A stretch of DNA of 64,000 bases from Polynucleobacter sp. 15G-AUS-farblos (GCF_018882445.1 NZ_JACVOM010000004.1:248001-312000), one strand, 5' to 3'. Shown: positions 21,372 to 36,114, counted from the first letter of the stretch. Numbers and translations are program-made. The notes: generated from the sequence alone by a model not told the origin.

Positions 21372-24300
21372 TCAGTTGCGCTCCATGTCAATGTCAATAC
21401 CCAACGAACGGATTTCTTTTACCAGCACGTTGAAAGATTCAGGCATACCAGCATCAATCGTGTGCTCGCCCTTGACGATGTTTTCGTAAACCTTAGTACG
21501 GCCTGCGACGTCATCGGACTTCACTGTCAGCATTTCCTGCAAGACATATGAGGCGCCGTATGCTTCGAGGGCCCAAACTTCCATCTCACCAAAGCGCTGA
21601 CCACCAAACTGAGCTTTACCGCCCAATGGCTGTTGCGTTACTAGTGAGTAAGGTCCGGTTGAACGTGCGTGCATCTTGTCGTCGACCAAATGGTGGAGTT
21701 TCAAGACATGCATTACACCGACAGTTACTGGACGCTCAAACTGATCACCAGTGCGGCCATCGCACAAAATCATTTGCTGACGGGAAGGAGTCATCTTCAA
21801 AGATGTCGCAACATCTTGTGGATAAGCCAACTCGAGCATGCGTCCGATTTCTGCTTCTGTAGCACCATCAAACACTGGGGTTGCAAATGGCAAGCCTTGG
21901 CGAAGATTCTCAGCCAATACTGTAATTTGCTCGTCAGTGAAGTTGTCGATATCTTCAATGCGGCCGGTTTCGTTGTAAAGCTGTTTTAAGAACGTACGCA
22001 GTTCAGCTTGTTTAGCGTGCTCGCGAACCATCTCATCGATACGCTTACCAATACCTTGAGCAGCCCAACCTAAGTGGGTTTCCAAGATTTGACCAACGTT
22101 CATACGAGAAGGAACACCCAATGGGTTCAAGACGATATCTACAGGACGTCCATCAGCCATAAATGGCATATCTTCGGCAGGAGCAATTTTTGAAACCACT
22201 CCTTTGTTACCGTGACGACCAGCCATCTTGTCACCAGGTTGCAAGCGACGCTTAACAGCCAAGTACACCTTCACCATCTTCGTTACGCCAGGTTGCAAAT
22301 CATCACCCTGGGTAAGCTTGGTGCGCTTCTCTTCGAAGGCTTCATCAAACTGTTTACGTTTCGCTTCAATAGAAGATTTAATCGCTTCAACTTGTGAGGC
22401 AACTTCATCATCTGCTGGACGAACATCAAACCAATGGTATTTATCCAAGCCGGCAAGGTATTCCTTGTCGATCTTAGTGCCTTTAGCTAATTTCTGAGGG
22501 CCGCCGTTAGCAACTTTGCCAACCAACAGTTTTTCTAAACGCATGAAGGCATCGCCTTCAACAATACGCAACTGGTCGTTTAAATCCAAACGATAGCGTT
22601 GTAACTCTTCTTGAATAATGGACTGCGCACGGGCATCACGCTCAATACCTTCACGGGTGAAGACTTGAACATCAATAACGGTACCAATCATTCCTGAAGG
22701 AACGCGCAAAGAAGTATCTTTAACATCAGATGCTTTTTCACCGAAGATCGCACGGAGGAGCTTCTCTTCAGGAGTGAGAGTAGTCTCGCCCTTTGGAGTT
22801 ACCTTACCAACCAATACGTCACCAGCCTCAACTTCAGCGCCGATGTAAACAATACCGCTTTCATCCAAACGGGAGAGTTGTGACTCTGCCAAATTGGAAA
22901 TATCGCGAGTAATTTCTTCTGAACCAAGCTTGGTGTCACGTGCAACAACCGACAACTCTTCAATATGAATAGAGGTGTAACGGTCATCAGCAACAACCTT
23001 CTCAGAGATCAAGATTGAATCTTCGAAGTTGTAACCGTTCCATGGCATAAATGCCACAGTCATGTTTTGACCCAAAGCCAACTCACCCAAATCGGTAGAT
23101 GCGCCGTCAGCAACAACGTCGCCGCGGGCTACACGATCGCCAACCTGTACGATTGGACGTTGATTGATGTTGGTATTTTGGTTTGAACGGGTGTACTTGA
23201 TGAGGTTATAAATATCCACACCAACTTCACCAGCTGCTGTTTCGTCATCGTTTACACGAATCACAACACGGTTTGCATCAACGTAATCGACGATACCGCC
23301 ACGATTAGCCAATACAACAGTACCGGAGTCAACCGCAACAATACGCTCTAAGCCTGTGCCAACTAATGGCTTGTCTGGACGCAAGCAAGGAACTGCTTGA
23401 CGCTGCATGTTCGCACCCATCAAGGCACGGTTCGCATCATCGTGCTCTAAGAATGGAACGAGTGAAGCAGCAGCAGAAACGATCTGGCTAGGAGCAACGT
23501 CGATGAAATCAATGCGCTCTGGGCTAACCATCATGGTTTCACCAGCTTGACGAGCAGAAACTAGCTCGTCAGCCAACTTACCGTTTTTGTCGATCGTTGC
23601 ATTTGCCTGAGCAATGACATATTTCGCTTCTTCAATCGCAGAGAGGTAAACCACTTCATCGCTTACCTTGCTATTAGCAACCTTACGATACGGGGTCTCT
23701 AAGAAACCATGCTCATTCAAACGTGCAAATAGCGCAAGTGAGTTGATCAGACCGATGTTTGGTCCTTCTGGAGTTTCGATTGGGCAAACACGTCCGTAGT
23801 GGGTTGGATGCACGTCGCGCACTTCGAAGCCTGCGCGCTCGCGGGTCAAACCACCAGGTCCCAATGCAGAAATACGACGCTTGTGCGTGATCTCTGAGAG
23901 GGGGTTAGTTTGGTCCATAAACTGGGACAACTGTGAAGAACCGAAGAACTCACGAATTGCAGAAGAAATTGGCTTGCTGTTAATCAAATCATGCGGCATG
24001 AGGTTTTCCGTTTCGGCTTGGCCGAGACGTTCTTTAACCGCACGCTCAACACGTGACAAACCAGCACGGAATTGGTTTTCAGCCAATTCACCAACGCAAC
24101 GTACACGACGATTACCTAAGTGATCAATATCGTCTACTTCGCCTTTACCGTTACGCAAATCTACTAGAGACTTAATCGTGTCGAGAATATCTTCGTTTGA
24201 CAGGACCATTGGACCTTCCATTTCTGGACGGTTCAAACGGCTATTAACCTTCATACGGCCAACACGTGATAAATCATAAGTGTCTTCGCTATAGAACAAG

Positions 24301-25472
24301 CGCTGGAACAAAGCTTCAACAGCATCTTCTGTTGGAGGCTCGCCAGGACGCATCATGCGATAGATAGCAATACGTGCTGCTGTTTGATCCGCAGTTTCGT
24401 CAGTACGCAATGTCTGAGAAATATACGCACCAGAATCCAAATCATTGGTGTAGATGGTTTCTAATTGCTTGATACCTGCATCGCGCAACGTAGCCAATAA
24501 CTCTTCAGTGATTTCGTCATTAGCGTAAGCCAAGATTTCACCAGAATCTGGATCAACAATATTGCGTGCAACCACACGACCAACCAAGTAGTCATCTGGT
24601 ACAGCGATTGTTTTGGTCTTAGCAGCTTCGAGTTCGCGAATGTGTTTTGCATTGATACGCTTGTCTTTTTGAATGACGACAACGCCATTCTTATCAAGCA
24701 CATCAAAGTTAGCCAGCTGGCCACGCAAACGCTCAGGAACAAATTCCATTGATGCGCCATTAGCGGTCAATGCAAAATGATCAAAGTTGAAGAAGTTTGC
24801 AAGAATCTGTTCGTTGTTTAAACCAATTGCTTTGAGCAAAATGGTGACAGGCATCTTGCGACGACGGTCAACGCGGAAATACAAAATATCTTTAGGGTCA
24901 AACTCGAAATCAAGCCATGAACCACGGTAAGGAATGATGCGTGCTGAGAACAGCAACTTACCAGAGCTATGTGTCTTGCCCTTATCGTGCTCAAAGAACA
25001 CGCCTGGGGAACGGTGCAACTGAGACACGATGACGCGCTCAGTACCATTGATCACAAAAGAGCCGTTTTCTGTCATGAGTGGAATTTCACCCATATAAAC
25101 TTCACTCTCTTTAACCTCTTTAACCTTAGTAGGCGCTTCGCGATCATAAATAATCAAGCGAACTTTTGCGCGTAAGGCGGAGTGGTATGTGTAACCACGT
25201 TGCTGACATTCTTTAACGTCAAATGGTGGCTGTGATAACTGGTAAGACACGTATTCCATACGCGCATAACCATTGTTAGACACAATTGGGAACGCTGATG
25301 TAAAGGCAGCCTGAAGTCCCTCAGTAAGACGAGACAATGGCGGCTTCTCAGCCTGTAAAAATTTAGCGTAGGATTCCAGCTGCGTTGCGATCAGGTACGG
25401 AACCTGGTGATTATTTACTCGCTTAGCAAAGCTTTTACGGACTCGCTTGCGTTCGGTGAAGCTATAGTTCAT
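21372..25472 (-). CDS. rpoB: DNA-directed RNA polymerase subunit beta
   Basis: 1366 residues from ATG at 25470-25472, giving [18 protein letters not shown]; an upstream in-frame start adds 19 non-conserved residues. The rifampicin region is wild type ([19 protein letters not shown] followed by RRISALGP). C-terminal active-site blocks include [14 protein letters not shown] and the [20 protein letters not shown] region. It is preceded by a 227-nt gap with a strong hairpin separating it from rplL, the classic attenuator/RNase III position. Confidence 0.98.
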   Translation of the reverse strand: MNYSFTERKRVRKSFAKRVNNHQVPYLIATQLESYAKFLQAEKPPLSRLTEGLQAAFTSAFPIVSNNGYARMEYVSYQLSQPPFDVKECQQRGYTYHSALRAKVRLIIYDREAPTKVKEVKESEVYMGEIPLMTENGSFVINGTERVIVSQLHRSPGVFFEHDKGKTHSSGKLLFSARIIPYRGSWLDFEFDPKDILYFRVDRRRKMPVTILLKAIGLNNEQILANFFNFDHFALTANGASMEFVPERLRGQLANFDVLDKNGVVVIQKDKRINAKHIRELEAAKTKTIAVPDDYLVGRVVARNIVDPDSGEILAYANDEITEELLATLRDAGIKQLETIYTNDLDSGAYISQTLRTDETADQTAARIAIYRMMRPGEPPTEDAVEALFQRLFYSEDTYDLSRVGRMKVNSRLNRPEMEGPMVLSNEDILDTIKSLVDLRNGKGEVDDIDHLGNRRVRCVGELAENQFRAGLSRVERAVKERLGQAETENLMPHDLINSKPISSAIREFFGSSQLSQFMDQTNPLSEITHKRRISALGPGGLTRERAGFEVRDVHPTHYGRVCPIETPEGPNIGLINSLALFARLNEHGFLETPYRKVANSKVSDEVVYLSAIEEAKYVIAQANATIDKNGKLADELVSARQAGETMMVSPERIDFIDVAPSQIVSAAASLVPFLEHDDANRALMGANMQRQAVPCLRPDKPLVGTGLERIVAVDSGTVVLANRGGIVDYVDANRVVIRVNDDETAAGEVGVDIYNLIKYTRSNQNTNINQRPIVQVGDRVARGDVVADGASTDLGELALGQNMTVAFMPWNGYNFEDSILISEKVVADDRYTSIHIEELSVVARDTKLGSEEITRDISNLAESQLSRLDESGIVYIGAEVEAGDVLVGKVTPKGETTLTPEEKLLRAIFGEKASDVKDTSLRVPSGMIGTVIDVQVFTREGIERDARAQSIIQEELQRYRLDLNDQLRIVEGDAFMRLEKLLVGKVANGGPQKLAKGTKIDKEYLAGLDKYHWFDVRPADDEVASQVEAIKSSIEAKRKQFDEAFEEKRTKLTQGDDLQPGVTKMVKVYLAVKRRLQPGDKMAGRHGNKGVVSKIAPAEDMPFMADGRPVDIVLNPLGVPSRMNVGQILETHLGWAAQGIGKRIDEMVREHAKQAELRTFLKQLYNETGRIEDIDNFTDEQITVLAENLRQGLPFATPVFDGATEAEIGRMLELAYPQDVATSLKMTPSRQQMILCDGRTGDQFERPVTVGVMHVLKLHHLVDDKMHARSTGPYSLVTQQPLGGKAQFGGQRFGEMEVWALEAYGASYVLQEMLTVKSDDVAGRTKVYENIVKGEHTIDAGMPESFNVLVKEIRSLGIDIDMERN

Positions 25473-25600
25473 TTCATCTCCGAATTCAGCGACTGTACAA
25501 AGATTTGGCGATTGGCCACTACCAATCACTGGCGGACAACACTAAATCGTTTAGATCCAGTGTCCGACCAAACTTGCATTCTGCAGTCGTATCAGAAGGC

Positions 25601-25634
25601 AAACCCGATTTCAATCAGAAATGAAATCGGGTTT
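25601..25634 (-). promoter_or_regulatory. Strong hairpin between rplL and rpoB (attenuator or RNase III site)
   Basis: AAACCCGATTTCA and TGAAATCGGGTTT form a perfect 13-bp stem around an 8-nt loop. A second hairpin, TTGACC/GGTCAA, follows at 25633-25650. No T-run follows on the minus-strand side of the main stem. In E. coli the rplL-rpoB gap holds an attenuator and an RNase III cleavage site that set the ratio of L7/L12 to RNA polymerase; this stem is in the equivalent place. The equivalence is inference. Confidence 0.65.
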
Positions 25635-25699
25635 GACCACTAATGGTCAAACCCAACATAGCTAACGCTCCTTTTTGAGAAGCGCTAGCAAAGTTTGTG

Positions 25700-26077
25700 T
25701 TACTTGAGTTCTGCTTTAGCGCCAGCTTCTTCAAGCTTCTTCTTAGCTTCTTCAGCAGTTTTCTTGTCAACAGCTTCTTTGATTGGCTTCGGTGCACCGT
25801 CAACCAAGTCCTTAGCTTCTTTCAAGCCAAGACCAGTAATTTCGCGAACTGCCTTAATTACTGAAACCTTGTTTGCGCCAGCTTCGAGCAAGTTAACAGT
25901 GAATTCTGTTTGCTCTTCAGCAGCTGCACCGCCACCGCCTGCACCAGCAGGACCAGCAACAGCCATCGCTGCAGCTGAAACGCCAAACTTCTCTTCGAAC
26001 GCCTTAACCAAGTCATTCAAATCCATAACGGACATGCTACCTACTGCTTCAATGATTTCTTCTTTAGTAATCGCCAT
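25700..26077 (-). CDS. rplL: 50S ribosomal protein L7/L12
   Basis: 125 residues: N-terminal dimerisation helices ([20 protein letters not shown]), an Ala/Gly-rich hinge ([11 protein letters not shown]) and the C-terminal factor-binding domain with [18 protein letters not shown]. The protein forms the flexible stalk that recruits translational GTPases and is present in several copies per ribosome. It lies 36 nt after rplJ. Confidence 0.98.
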   Translation of the reverse strand: MAITKEEIIEAVGSMSVMDLNDLVKAFEEKFGVSAAAMAVAGPAGAGGGGAAAEEQTEFTVNLLEAGANKVSVIKAVREITGLGLKEAKDLVDGAPKPIKEAVDKKTAEEAKKKLEEAGAKAELK

Positions 26078-26113
26078 TTTTAGCTCCTAATACTTAAATA
26101 GTTAATCTGTCGC

Positions 26114-26752
26114 TTATTCAGCGGCAGGGGTTTCGTTTGCTTCTGTTCCAGCTTCTGGGGCTGCGGCTGCAGGCTGAGCGGCTGCTTCTGGAGCGGCGGC
26201 TTCAGCAACTACTTCTGCTGGGGCTGCTGCTTCAACTGCAGGTGCTGCTACCGGAGCAGGTGCTCCAGCTGCCTTTTGTGCTGCTACTGCGCCCAATACG
26301 CGAGCCATCGCAGAGACAGGTGCCAACATCACACCCAACAACTGAGATAACAACTCGTCGCGGCTTGGAATTGTTGCGAGGGCTTTTACGCCTGCAACGT
26401 CTAACAACTTGCCGTTATATAAGCCAGCTTTAATGACTAGCAAATCTTGAGTCTTAGCAAAGCTCTGCAATACTTTTGCCGAAGCAATCGGATCAGCAGA
26501 GATGCCGTAAATCAAGGGGCCAACCATCGAATCAGCAAGAGGCTCAAACTGTGTGCCTTGTGCAGCACGGCGTGCCAATGTGTTCTTCAAAACGCGAAGA
26601 TATACACCTTGGTCACGTGCGCTAGCACGTAGCTTTGTCAACTGCTCTACTGGAATACCACGGTATTCAGCGAGCACGACAGTTTGGGCTCCAGCCAATT
26701 GAGCGCCGACATCAGCAACAATCGCTTTTTTGTCTTGTACATTCAAAGGCAC
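26114..26752 (-). CDS. rplJ: 50S ribosomal protein L10 with Ala/Pro/Glu-rich tail
   Basis: 212 residues, about 40 more than typical L10 (165-175). Residues 1 to about 165 are a normal L10: [19 protein letters not shown], the [14 protein letters not shown] block and the C-terminal helix that carries L7/L12 dimers. The rest is a low-complexity Ala/Pro/Glu tail. L10 anchors the stalk on 23S rRNA and, in complex with L7/L12, represses its own mRNA leader. The gene is preceded by a 236-nt structured leader. Confidence 0.96.
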   Translation of the reverse strand: MPLNVQDKKAIVADVGAQLAGAQTVVLAEYRGIPVEQLTKLRASARDQGVYLRVLKNTLARRAAQGTQFEPLADSMVGPLIYGISADPIASAKVLQSFAKTQDLLVIKAGLYNGKLLDVAGVKALATIPSRDELLSQLLGVMLAPVSAMARVLGAVAAQKAAGAPAPVAAPAVEAAAPAEVVAEAAAPEAAAQPAAAAPEAGTEANETPAAE

Positions 26753-26988
26753 GGTTTAACTCCATAAAAACCAACTGTTTCCAGTTGGGGTTACACACCA
26801 GCGTCTGATCATTTGTTCACAAAATTTTTGTGAAAATCTTTTCAGGGTCGCCATCTGCGCTGGCTATTACTTTCGTAACGATTAAGAATTAACTCTTTAC
26901 AAGCAACTAATCCACCAACGGTCTTTGATGTTCGACTCTCACTCAAAGAGCAGGAGTCGACCCAAAGTTCTTTTTTGTTACAAGCTAA
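26753..26988 (-). promoter_or_regulatory. rplJ leader, probable L10 autoregulatory region
   Basis: This 236-nt gap between rplA and rplJ contains three stems on the minus strand: TCGACTC/GAGTCGA (26932-26960), the near-palindrome TTCACAAA/TTTGTGAA (26816-26834) and CCAACTG/CAGTTGG beside the rplJ start region (about 26771-26788). The L10-(L7/L12) complex binds such leaders in many bacteria. I could not assign the kink-turn that would prove it. Confidence 0.5.
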
Positions 26989-27690
26989 TTAAGCTGCCGC
27001 CTGTAACGATGCTTGGTCAACACGTACGCCCGCACCCATGGTGCTGCTTACGGCAACCTTCTTTAAATAGATGCCCTTAGATGCAGGAGGTTTTGCTTTA
27101 TTCAAAGCCTCAAGCAATGCGAGCAAGTTGGACTTCAATGCAGTTGGCTCGAATGAACGACGGCCAATGCTTGCGTGCACGATACCGGCCTTGTCCACAC
27201 GGAACTGAACTTGACCAGCTTTTGCATTTTTAACTGCAGTAGCAACGTCAGGAGTAACCGTTCCAACTTTTGGATTTGGCATCAAACCACGTGGGCCCAA
27301 TACTTGACCCAAGGTACCAACAATTTTCATTGTGTCTGGAGATGCGATCAAAATATCAAAATCAATTTTGCCGCCTTTAATTTGTTCAGCAAGATCTTCC
27401 ATGCCAACGATTTCTGCACCAGCGGCTTTAGCTTGTTCAGCCTTTTCGCCTTGAGCAAAAACTGCAACACGAACATGCTTACCTGTACCAGCTGGGAGCA
27501 CTACTGCGCCACGCACAACTTGGTCAGATTTCTTAGCATCAATACCCAACTGAACAGCAACGTCGATAGACTCATCGAACTTGGCAGTTGCACACTCTTT
27601 AACGAGGTTCAATGCATCGTCTAATGAATAGAATTTGTTGCGATCAACTTTAGATTGAATTGCTTTAACGCGTTTGGATAACTTAGTCAT
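26989..27690 (-). CDS. rplA: 50S ribosomal protein L1
   Basis: 233 residues starting [19 protein letters not shown], with the two-domain L1 fold and the signature region [19 protein letters not shown]1 forms the mobile stalk by the E site that guides out deacylated tRNA, and represses the rplKA mRNA. It follows rplK by 2 nt, so the two are probably translationally coupled. Confidence 0.98.
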   Translation of the reverse strand: MTKLSKRVKAIQSKVDRNKFYSLDDALNLVKECATAKFDESIDVAVQLGIDAKKSDQVVRGAVVLPAGTGKHVRVAVFAQGEKAEQAKAAGAEIVGMEDLAEQIKGGKIDFDILIASPDTMKIVGTLGQVLGPRGLMPNPKVGTVTPDVATAVKNAKAGQVQFRVDKAGIVHASIGRRSFEPTALKSNLLALLEALNKAKPPASKGIYLKKVAVSSTMGAGVRVDQASLQAAA

Positions 27691-27692
27691 GA

Positions 27693-28124
27693 TTAGAGAC
27701 CTTCCACAGTGATGCCCATGGAACGGGCGCTACCAGCGATTGTTCTAACAGCTGCGTCCATATCGGCTGCTGTCAAATCTGGCATTTTTGCTTTAGCGAT
27801 TTCTTCCGCTTGAGCACGTGTAATTTTTCCTACCTTATCGGTATGGGGACGTGGCGATCCTTTTTCGATCTTCGCAGCCTTCTTAATCATGATGGTTGCT
27901 GGAGGAGTCTTCATGATGAATGTGAAGCTCTTATCAGCAAACGCTGTAATCACGACTGGAATTGGCAGGCCAGGTTCCATGCTCTGAGTTTGAGCATTAA
28001 ACGCCTTACAGAATTCCATAATATTAAGACCGCGTTGACCCAATGCTGGACCTACGGGTGGTGATGGATTTGCTTTACCTGCAGGAATCTGCAGTTTGAT
28101 AAAGCCAATAATCTTCTTTGCCAT
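27693..28124 (-). CDS. rplK: 50S ribosomal protein L11
   Basis: 143 residues: N-terminal domain with the proline-rich linker [19 protein letters not shown] and the C-terminal rRNA-binding domain. L11 binds the GTPase-associated centre of 23S rRNA, is the target of thiostrepton, and is needed for RelA activation. SD is AAGGAG 6 nt before ATG. It is preceded by a 166-nt leader after nusG. Confidence 0.98.
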   Translation of the reverse strand: MAKKIIGFIKLQIPAGKANPSPPVGPALGQRGLNIMEFCKAFNAQTQSMEPGLPIPVVITAFADKSFTFIMKTPPATIMIKKAAKIEKGSPRPHTDKVGKITRAQAEEIAKAKMPDLTAADMDAAVRTIAGSARSMGITVEGL

Positions 28125-28290
28125 GTGTGCTCCTTAAAGCGCGCCTAACCTCATTAGGAAAGACCGCCGTTGAGTAAACGCTTCGCTAGTTTTTGGCTTT
28201 CTAGCTCCGCTCCTCGGTTAATTACAAAAACTAAATAACCATCCAAAACTACAAACTGCTGCACTGCAAAACAGGACTAAGTCCTTGTTT
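28125..28290 (-). promoter_or_regulatory. rplK leader between nusG and rplK
   Basis: A 166-nt non-coding stretch. Next to the nusG stop an imperfect hairpin pairs ACAAGGAC with GTCCTGT and is followed by TTTT on the minus strand (about 28262-28285), which resembles a weak terminator. The rest could hold a promoter for rplKAJL and the L1 translational operator expected there, but I did not resolve either. Confidence 0.35.
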
Positions 28291-28863
28291 TTACATCTTT
28301 TCTACTTGGCCGAACTCCAGCTCAACTGGGGTACCGCGGCCAAATATTGTAACAGAAACGCGCAATCTTGACTTCTCATAATTGACTTCTTCGATATTTC
28401 CGTTGAAATCAACAAATGGACCTTCCTTAACGCGTACGATCTCACCCACCTCAAATAGGGTCTTAGGCTTAGGTTTATCCACCCCAGCCTGCATTTGATC
28501 CATGATTTTGGCGACTTCAGCAGTCGAAATCGGGCTTGGGCGGTTACGAACGCCACCTACGAAACCGGTTACTTTTGGGGTATTTTTCACCAAATGCCAG
28601 CTCTCATCGGTCATTTCCATCTCAATCAGCACATATCCTGGGAAGAAACGGCGTTCAGTCACTGATTTTGTGCCGGATTTGATCTCTACAACCTCTTCGG
28701 AAGGCACCAAAATACGGCCAAATTTCTCAGGCATGCCAGATCGAGCAATGCGCTCTTCCAGGCCTTTTTTCACGCTCTTTTCCATACCGGAATAAGCATG
28801 GATGACGTACCAGCGCATATTGCCAGTGGCTTGTGGATTTACGGCTACTTCAGAATCAATCAT
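28291..28863 (-). CDS. nusG: Transcription antitermination factor NusG
   Basis: 190 residues: a short leader, NGN domain starting [20 protein letters not shown] at about residue 16, and a C-terminal KOW domain ([19 protein letters not shown]). NusG binds RNA polymerase, suppresses pausing, and couples to Rho or to S10. I keep the start at 28863, since the internal Met lacks an SD; the N-terminal 15 residues are typical of Burkholderiales NusG. It follows secE by 9 nt. Confidence 0.96.
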   Translation of the reverse strand: MIDSEVAVNPQATGNMRWYVIHAYSGMEKSVKKGLEERIARSGMPEKFGRILVPSEEVVEIKSGTKSVTERRFFPGYVLIEMEMTDESWHLVKNTPKVTGFVGGVRNRPSPISTAEVAKIMDQMQAGVDKPKPKTLFEVGEIVRVKEGPFVDFNGNIEEVNYEKSRLRVSVTIFGRGTPVELEFGQVEKM

Positions 28864-28872
28864 TTTTCTTAC

Positions 28873-29250
28873 TCACTTCCAGCCTAATAGCACTGAAAAA
28901 ACTAGCCATTCAATTAATTTGTCTGCAAGCCATAAAAATAAGGACATGATCAGAACAAAGCCAAATACGACTAGAGTCATTTGGGTCGTCTCTTTACGAG
29001 TTGGCCAAACAACCTTTTTTACTTCGTACCAAGAATCTTTTGCGTAGGCGATAAAACGACGCCCATCAGGTGAAATCGCCACAATGAAAACTGCAGCTGC
29101 AATGCCACCAAACAAAACTGCTAAACGCACCAATAAAGATTGGTCGGCCAAGGTGTAATAAAGCACCAATGCGGCAACGACAATTAAAGCAGCGAGTACG
29201 GATACCCAGCTGCTTTTTTCTTCAGAGTGACTTGCTGTTTGTTGAGACAT
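28873..29250 (-). CDS. secE: Preprotein translocase subunit SecE
   Basis: 125 residues with three hydrophobic helices, the E. coli-type long SecE. The conserved cytoplasmic amphipathic helix and hinge appear as SWYEVKKVVWPTRKETTQM, followed by the essential third helix. SecE clamps SecY in the translocon. It is located between tRNA-Trp and nusG, as in many proteobacteria. Confidence 0.97.
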   Translation of the reverse strand: MSQQTASHSEEKSSWVSVLAALIVVAALVLYYTLADQSLLVRLAVLFGGIAAAVFIVAISPDGRRFIAYAKDSWYEVKKVVWPTRKETTQMTLVVFGFVLIMSLFLWLADKLIEWLVFSVLLGWK

Positions 29251-29270
29251 ATAACTTTCAGTTCAAATCG

Positions 29271-29346
29271 TGGCAGGGGCGGAGGGCATCGAACCCCCAA
29301 CCTTTGGTTTTGGAGACCAACGCTCTGCCAATTGAGCTACACCCCT
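29271..29346 (-). tRNA. tRNA-Trp(CCA)
   Basis: 76 nt including an encoded 3' CCA. The acceptor stem AGGGGTG pairs with CGCCCCT (one G-U), the D arm is TAGCTCAATTGGCAGAGC, and the anticodon loop reads CTCCAAA with anticodon CCA. It lies between tuf2 and secE on the same strand. Confidence 0.97.
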
Positions 29347-29360
29347 TTATAAAAAACTAC

Positions 29361-30551
29361 TTAAGCCAAAATCTTTGCAACCACGCCGGCGCCAACAGTA
29401 CGGCCACCTTCACGGATCGCAAAACGTAAACCTTCTTCCATCGCGATTGGCGCGATGAGTTTGACAGTAATGGTGACGTTATCGCCAGGCATTACCATCT
29501 CTTTGTCTTTTGGCAACTCGATTGAACCAGTTACGTCCGTAGTACGGAAGTAAAACTGTGGACGATAGTTGTTAAAGAACGGAGTATGACGACCACCTTC
29601 ATCTTTACCCAAGATGTAAACCTCGGCTGTAAAGTGAGTATGTGGAGTGATAGAACCTGGCTTAGCCAATACTTGGCCACGCTCAACTTCTTCACGTTTT
29701 GTACCGCGCAATAAGATACCAACGTTATCGCCTGCTTGACCTTGGTCGAGCAATTTGCGGAACATTTCAACACCAGTACAAGTTGTCTTGAGTGTTGGCT
29801 TGATACCGATAATTTCAATCTCTTCGCCAACCTTAACGATACCGCGCTCGATACGACCTGTCACTACAGTACCGCGACCAGAGATAGAGAACACGTCTTC
29901 TACTGGCATCAAGAACGCACCGTCAATCGCACGCTCTGGAGTTGGGATGTAGGTGTCTAATGCTTCAGCCAATTTCATGATGGCTTCTTTACCCAATGGG
30001 CCTTCGTCGCCTTCAAGAGCTAACTTAGCAGAACCTTGAATGATTGGTGTGTCATCGCCTGGGAAGTCATACTTAGATAGAAGTTCACGAACTTCCATTT
30101 CAACTAACTCGAGCAATTCAGCGTCATCAACCATGTCGCACTTGTTGAGGAACACCACGATGTAAGGAACACCAACTTGGCGTGCCAAGAGGATGTGCTC
30201 ACGCGTTTGTGGCATTGGGCCGTCAGCAGCAGAGCAAACTAAGATTGCGCCGTCCATCTGAGCAGCACCAGTAATCATGTTCTTAACGTAGTCAGCATGT
30301 CCTGGGCAATCCACGTGAGCGTAGTGACGATTTGCAGTCTCATACTCAACGTGCGCAGTATTAATCGTAATACCACGTGCTTTTTCTTCAGGAGCAGCAT
30401 CGATCTGATCGTATGCTTTTGCTTCGCCACCGAATGCTTTTGAGAGCACGGTTGCAATTGCAGCTGTTAGTGTGGTTTTACCGTGGTCAACGTGACCGAT
30501 GGTGCCTACGTTTACGTGCGGTTTTGTCCGCTCGAACTTTTCTTTTGCCAT
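29361..30551 (-). CDS. tuf2: Elongation factor Tu, copy 2
   Basis: 396 residues, identical in sequence to copy 1 at 12547-13737 across all GTPase motifs. Out-of-frame translations of both copies are also identical, which means the DNA is the same, not just the protein; identity ends a few bases outside the coding region on each side. This copy is part of a tRNA-Tyr/Gly/Thr-tuf-tRNA-Trp unit, equivalent to tufB of E. coli. Confidence 0.99.
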   Translation of the reverse strand: MAKEKFERTKPHVNVGTIGHVDHGKTTLTAAIATVLSKAFGGEAKAYDQIDAAPEEKARGITINTAHVEYETANRHYAHVDCPGHADYVKNMITGAAQMDGAILVCSAADGPMPQTREHILLARQVGVPYIVVFLNKCDMVDDAELLELVEMEVRELLSKYDFPGDDTPIIQGSAKLALEGDEGPLGKEAIMKLAEALDTYIPTPERAIDGAFLMPVEDVFSISGRGTVVTGRIERGIVKVGEEIEIIGIKPTLKTTCTGVEMFRKLLDQGQAGDNVGILLRGTKREEVERGQVLAKPGSITPHTHFTAEVYILGKDEGGRHTPFFNNYRPQFYFRTTDVTGSIELPKDKEMVMPGDNVTITVKLIAPIAMEEGLRFAIREGGRTVGAGVVAKILA

Positions 30552-30614
30552 TTTTAATCTGCCTTTAGTTAACTCTTAAACCAAACACGAAATACACAAT
30601 TAATAAATCAAACA

Positions 30615-30689
<75 letters not shown>

Positions 30690-30709
30690 TAAATCTAATA
30701 CAACAATTC

Positions 30710-30783
30710 TGGAGCGGGATAAGAGAATCGAACTCTTGACCGAAGATTGGAAATCTGCTGTTTTACCATTAAACTAATCCCGC
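30710..30783 (-). tRNA. tRNA-Gly(TCC)
   Basis: 74 nt with encoded CCA. Acceptor GCGGGAT pairs with ATCCCGC; the anticodon loop TTTCCAA gives TCC. Second of the three tRNAs ahead of tuf2. Confidence 0.97.
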
Positions 30784-30788
30784 ACATC

Positions 30789-30873
30789 TGGTGGAGGGGG
30801 TAGGATTCGAACCTACGTAGGCATAGCCAACAGATTTACAGTCTGCCTCCTTTAGCCGCTCGGACACCCCTCC
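30789..30873 (-). tRNA. tRNA-Tyr(GTA)
   Basis: 85 nt, class II with a long variable arm, encoded CCA. Acceptor GGAGGGG pairs with CCCCTCC; the anticodon loop CTGTAAA gives GTA. It is first in the unit; only 5 nt separate it from tRNA-Gly. Confidence 0.97.
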
Positions 30874-30884
30874 GCGAACCCAAT

Positions 30885-30913
30885 ATTCTGACTCCAAATG
30901 GAGCTTCTGTCAA
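30885..30913 (-). promoter_or_regulatory. Promoter of the tRNA-Tyr/Gly/Thr-tuf2 unit
   Basis: Minus strand TTGACA (30908-30913, perfect), 17-nt spacer, CAGAAT (30885-30890, 4 of 6). The predicted start near 30878 is about 5 nt before the mature tRNA-Tyr 5' end. It lies directly after the rRNA operon terminator, so tuf2 has its own promoter. Confidence 0.7.
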
Positions 30914-30936
30914 TCTCTCTAAACGCTTTGCACAAG

Positions 30937-30969
30937 TAAAAACGCCCAGACCTAAAAGGGTCTGGGCGT
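30937..30969 (-). terminator. Rho-independent terminator of the rRNA operon
   Basis: On the minus strand ACGCCCAGACC pairs with GGTCTGGGCGT (11 bp, GC-rich) over a short CTTTTA-type loop and is followed by TTTTTAC. It is 9 nt past the 5S rRNA 3' end. A textbook rrn terminator. Confidence 0.9.
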
Positions 30970-30977
30970 CGCATTGG

Positions 30978-31094
30978 TGCCCGGCAGTTACCTACTTTCA
31001 CACGGGTAATCCGCACTATCATCGGCGTAGAATCGTTTCACTGTCCTGTTCGGGATGGGAAGGAGTGGTTCCAATTCGCTATGGTCACCGGGCG
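30978..31094 (-). rRNA. rrf: 5S ribosomal RNA
   Basis: About 117 nt. The minus-strand sequence opens CGCCCGGTGACCATAGCG, contains CCCATCCCGAACAGGACAGT and closes GTAGGTAACTGCCGGGCA; the two ends pair as helix I. Ends are accurate to a few bases. It is third in the 16S-23S-5S operon. Confidence 0.93.
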
Positions 31095-31199
31095 TAGAGG
31101 GTTGAGTTGCTGAATAAATCAACAACTCTATTTGAGTAAGCATGTAATAAGGATGCAGATTAAATCTGGCAAACATCCAACACAATAGTGCTGGTTATA

Positions 31200-34073
<2,874 letters not shown>

Positions 34074-34270
34074 TATAACGAGCACCATTACTAGTAACCG
34101 TTACAGGTTTTACTTCTACTTCTGACATGTTTGCCGTAATCCAAACTGTAAGTACTTGTTAAGAACTTTGTAAAACTCGTTTGATATTACTGATTGATGA
34201 TTCAATCTTTACCCTTATTACATTGTCAAATGTCCTCTCAAAGAAACATTTGACACTTTGCTTACTCAAA

Positions 34271-34285
34271 TTTTTAAAGAACAGC
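34271..34285 (-). promoter_or_regulatory. boxA antitermination site in the 16S-23S spacer
   Basis: Minus strand GGCTGTTCTTTAAAAA matches the boxA core TGYTCTTTAA. It lies in the 267-nt tRNA-Ala to 23S spacer. NusB-S10 would load here to sustain rRNA transcription into 23S. Confidence 0.7.
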
Positions 34286-34340
34286 CATAAATGGCAAAAC
34301 TAAACGATTAAGTATTCGCTTAGTTTTGACATTTAGATGA

Positions 34341-34416
34341 TGGTGGAGGATGACGGGATCGAACCGACGACCCCCTGCTTGCAAAGCAGGTGCTCTCCCA
34401 GCTGAGCTAATCCCCC
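34341..34416 (-). tRNA. tRNA-Ala(TGC)
   Basis: 76 nt with encoded CCA. Acceptor GGGGGAT pairs with ATCCTCC (one G-U); anticodon loop TTTGCAA gives TGC. Second spacer tRNA of the rRNA operon. Confidence 0.97.
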
Positions 34417-34445
34417 AACGTCCCACTAAGTTTGTTTCTGGCTGG

Positions 34446-34522
34446 TGGTGGGTCTGGTAGGACTTGAACCTACGACCCCTGCGTTATCAACACAGTGCTC
34501 TAACCAGCTGAGCTACAGACCC
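34446..34522 (-). tRNA. tRNA-Ile(GAT)
   Basis: 77 nt with encoded CCA. Acceptor GGGTCTG pairs with CAGACCC; anticodon loop TTGATAA gives GAT. First spacer tRNA after 16S, the common Ile-Ala arrangement. Confidence 0.97.
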
Positions 34523-34539
34523 GTGGCTTTTATTGTCAA

Positions 34540-34571
34540 CCGATAAGTGTGGGCACTATAGCTCCAGCATC
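34540..34571 (-). other. 16S precursor processing stem, 3' half
   Basis: Just after the 16S 3' end the minus strand carries GATGC, TAGT, CCCAC and TTATCGG in that order. These pair with GCATC, ACTA, GTGGG and CCGATAA in the leader at 36230-36260. The long interrupted stem is the expected RNase III substrate bracketing 16S rRNA. Confidence 0.7.
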
Positions 34572-34578
34572 TTTTCTC

Positions 34579-36114
<1,536 letters not shown>

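Noticed and set aside
16550..25472. Possible streptomycin or rifampicin resistance changes in rpsL and rpoB.
   Set aside because: The S12 lysines (KKPNS, RVKDLPG) and the RpoB rifampicin cluster ([21 protein letters not shown]) read as wild type.
17108..25472. Many 60 to 170-codon open frames antisense to rpoC and rpoB.
   Set aside because: They follow the codon pattern of the real genes, lack family motifs and SDs, and overlap essential conserved coding DNA.
26137..26433. A Leu/Gln-rich plus-strand frame opposite the rplJ tail.
   Set aside because: Its composition is just the reverse complement of GC-rich Ala codons in L10.
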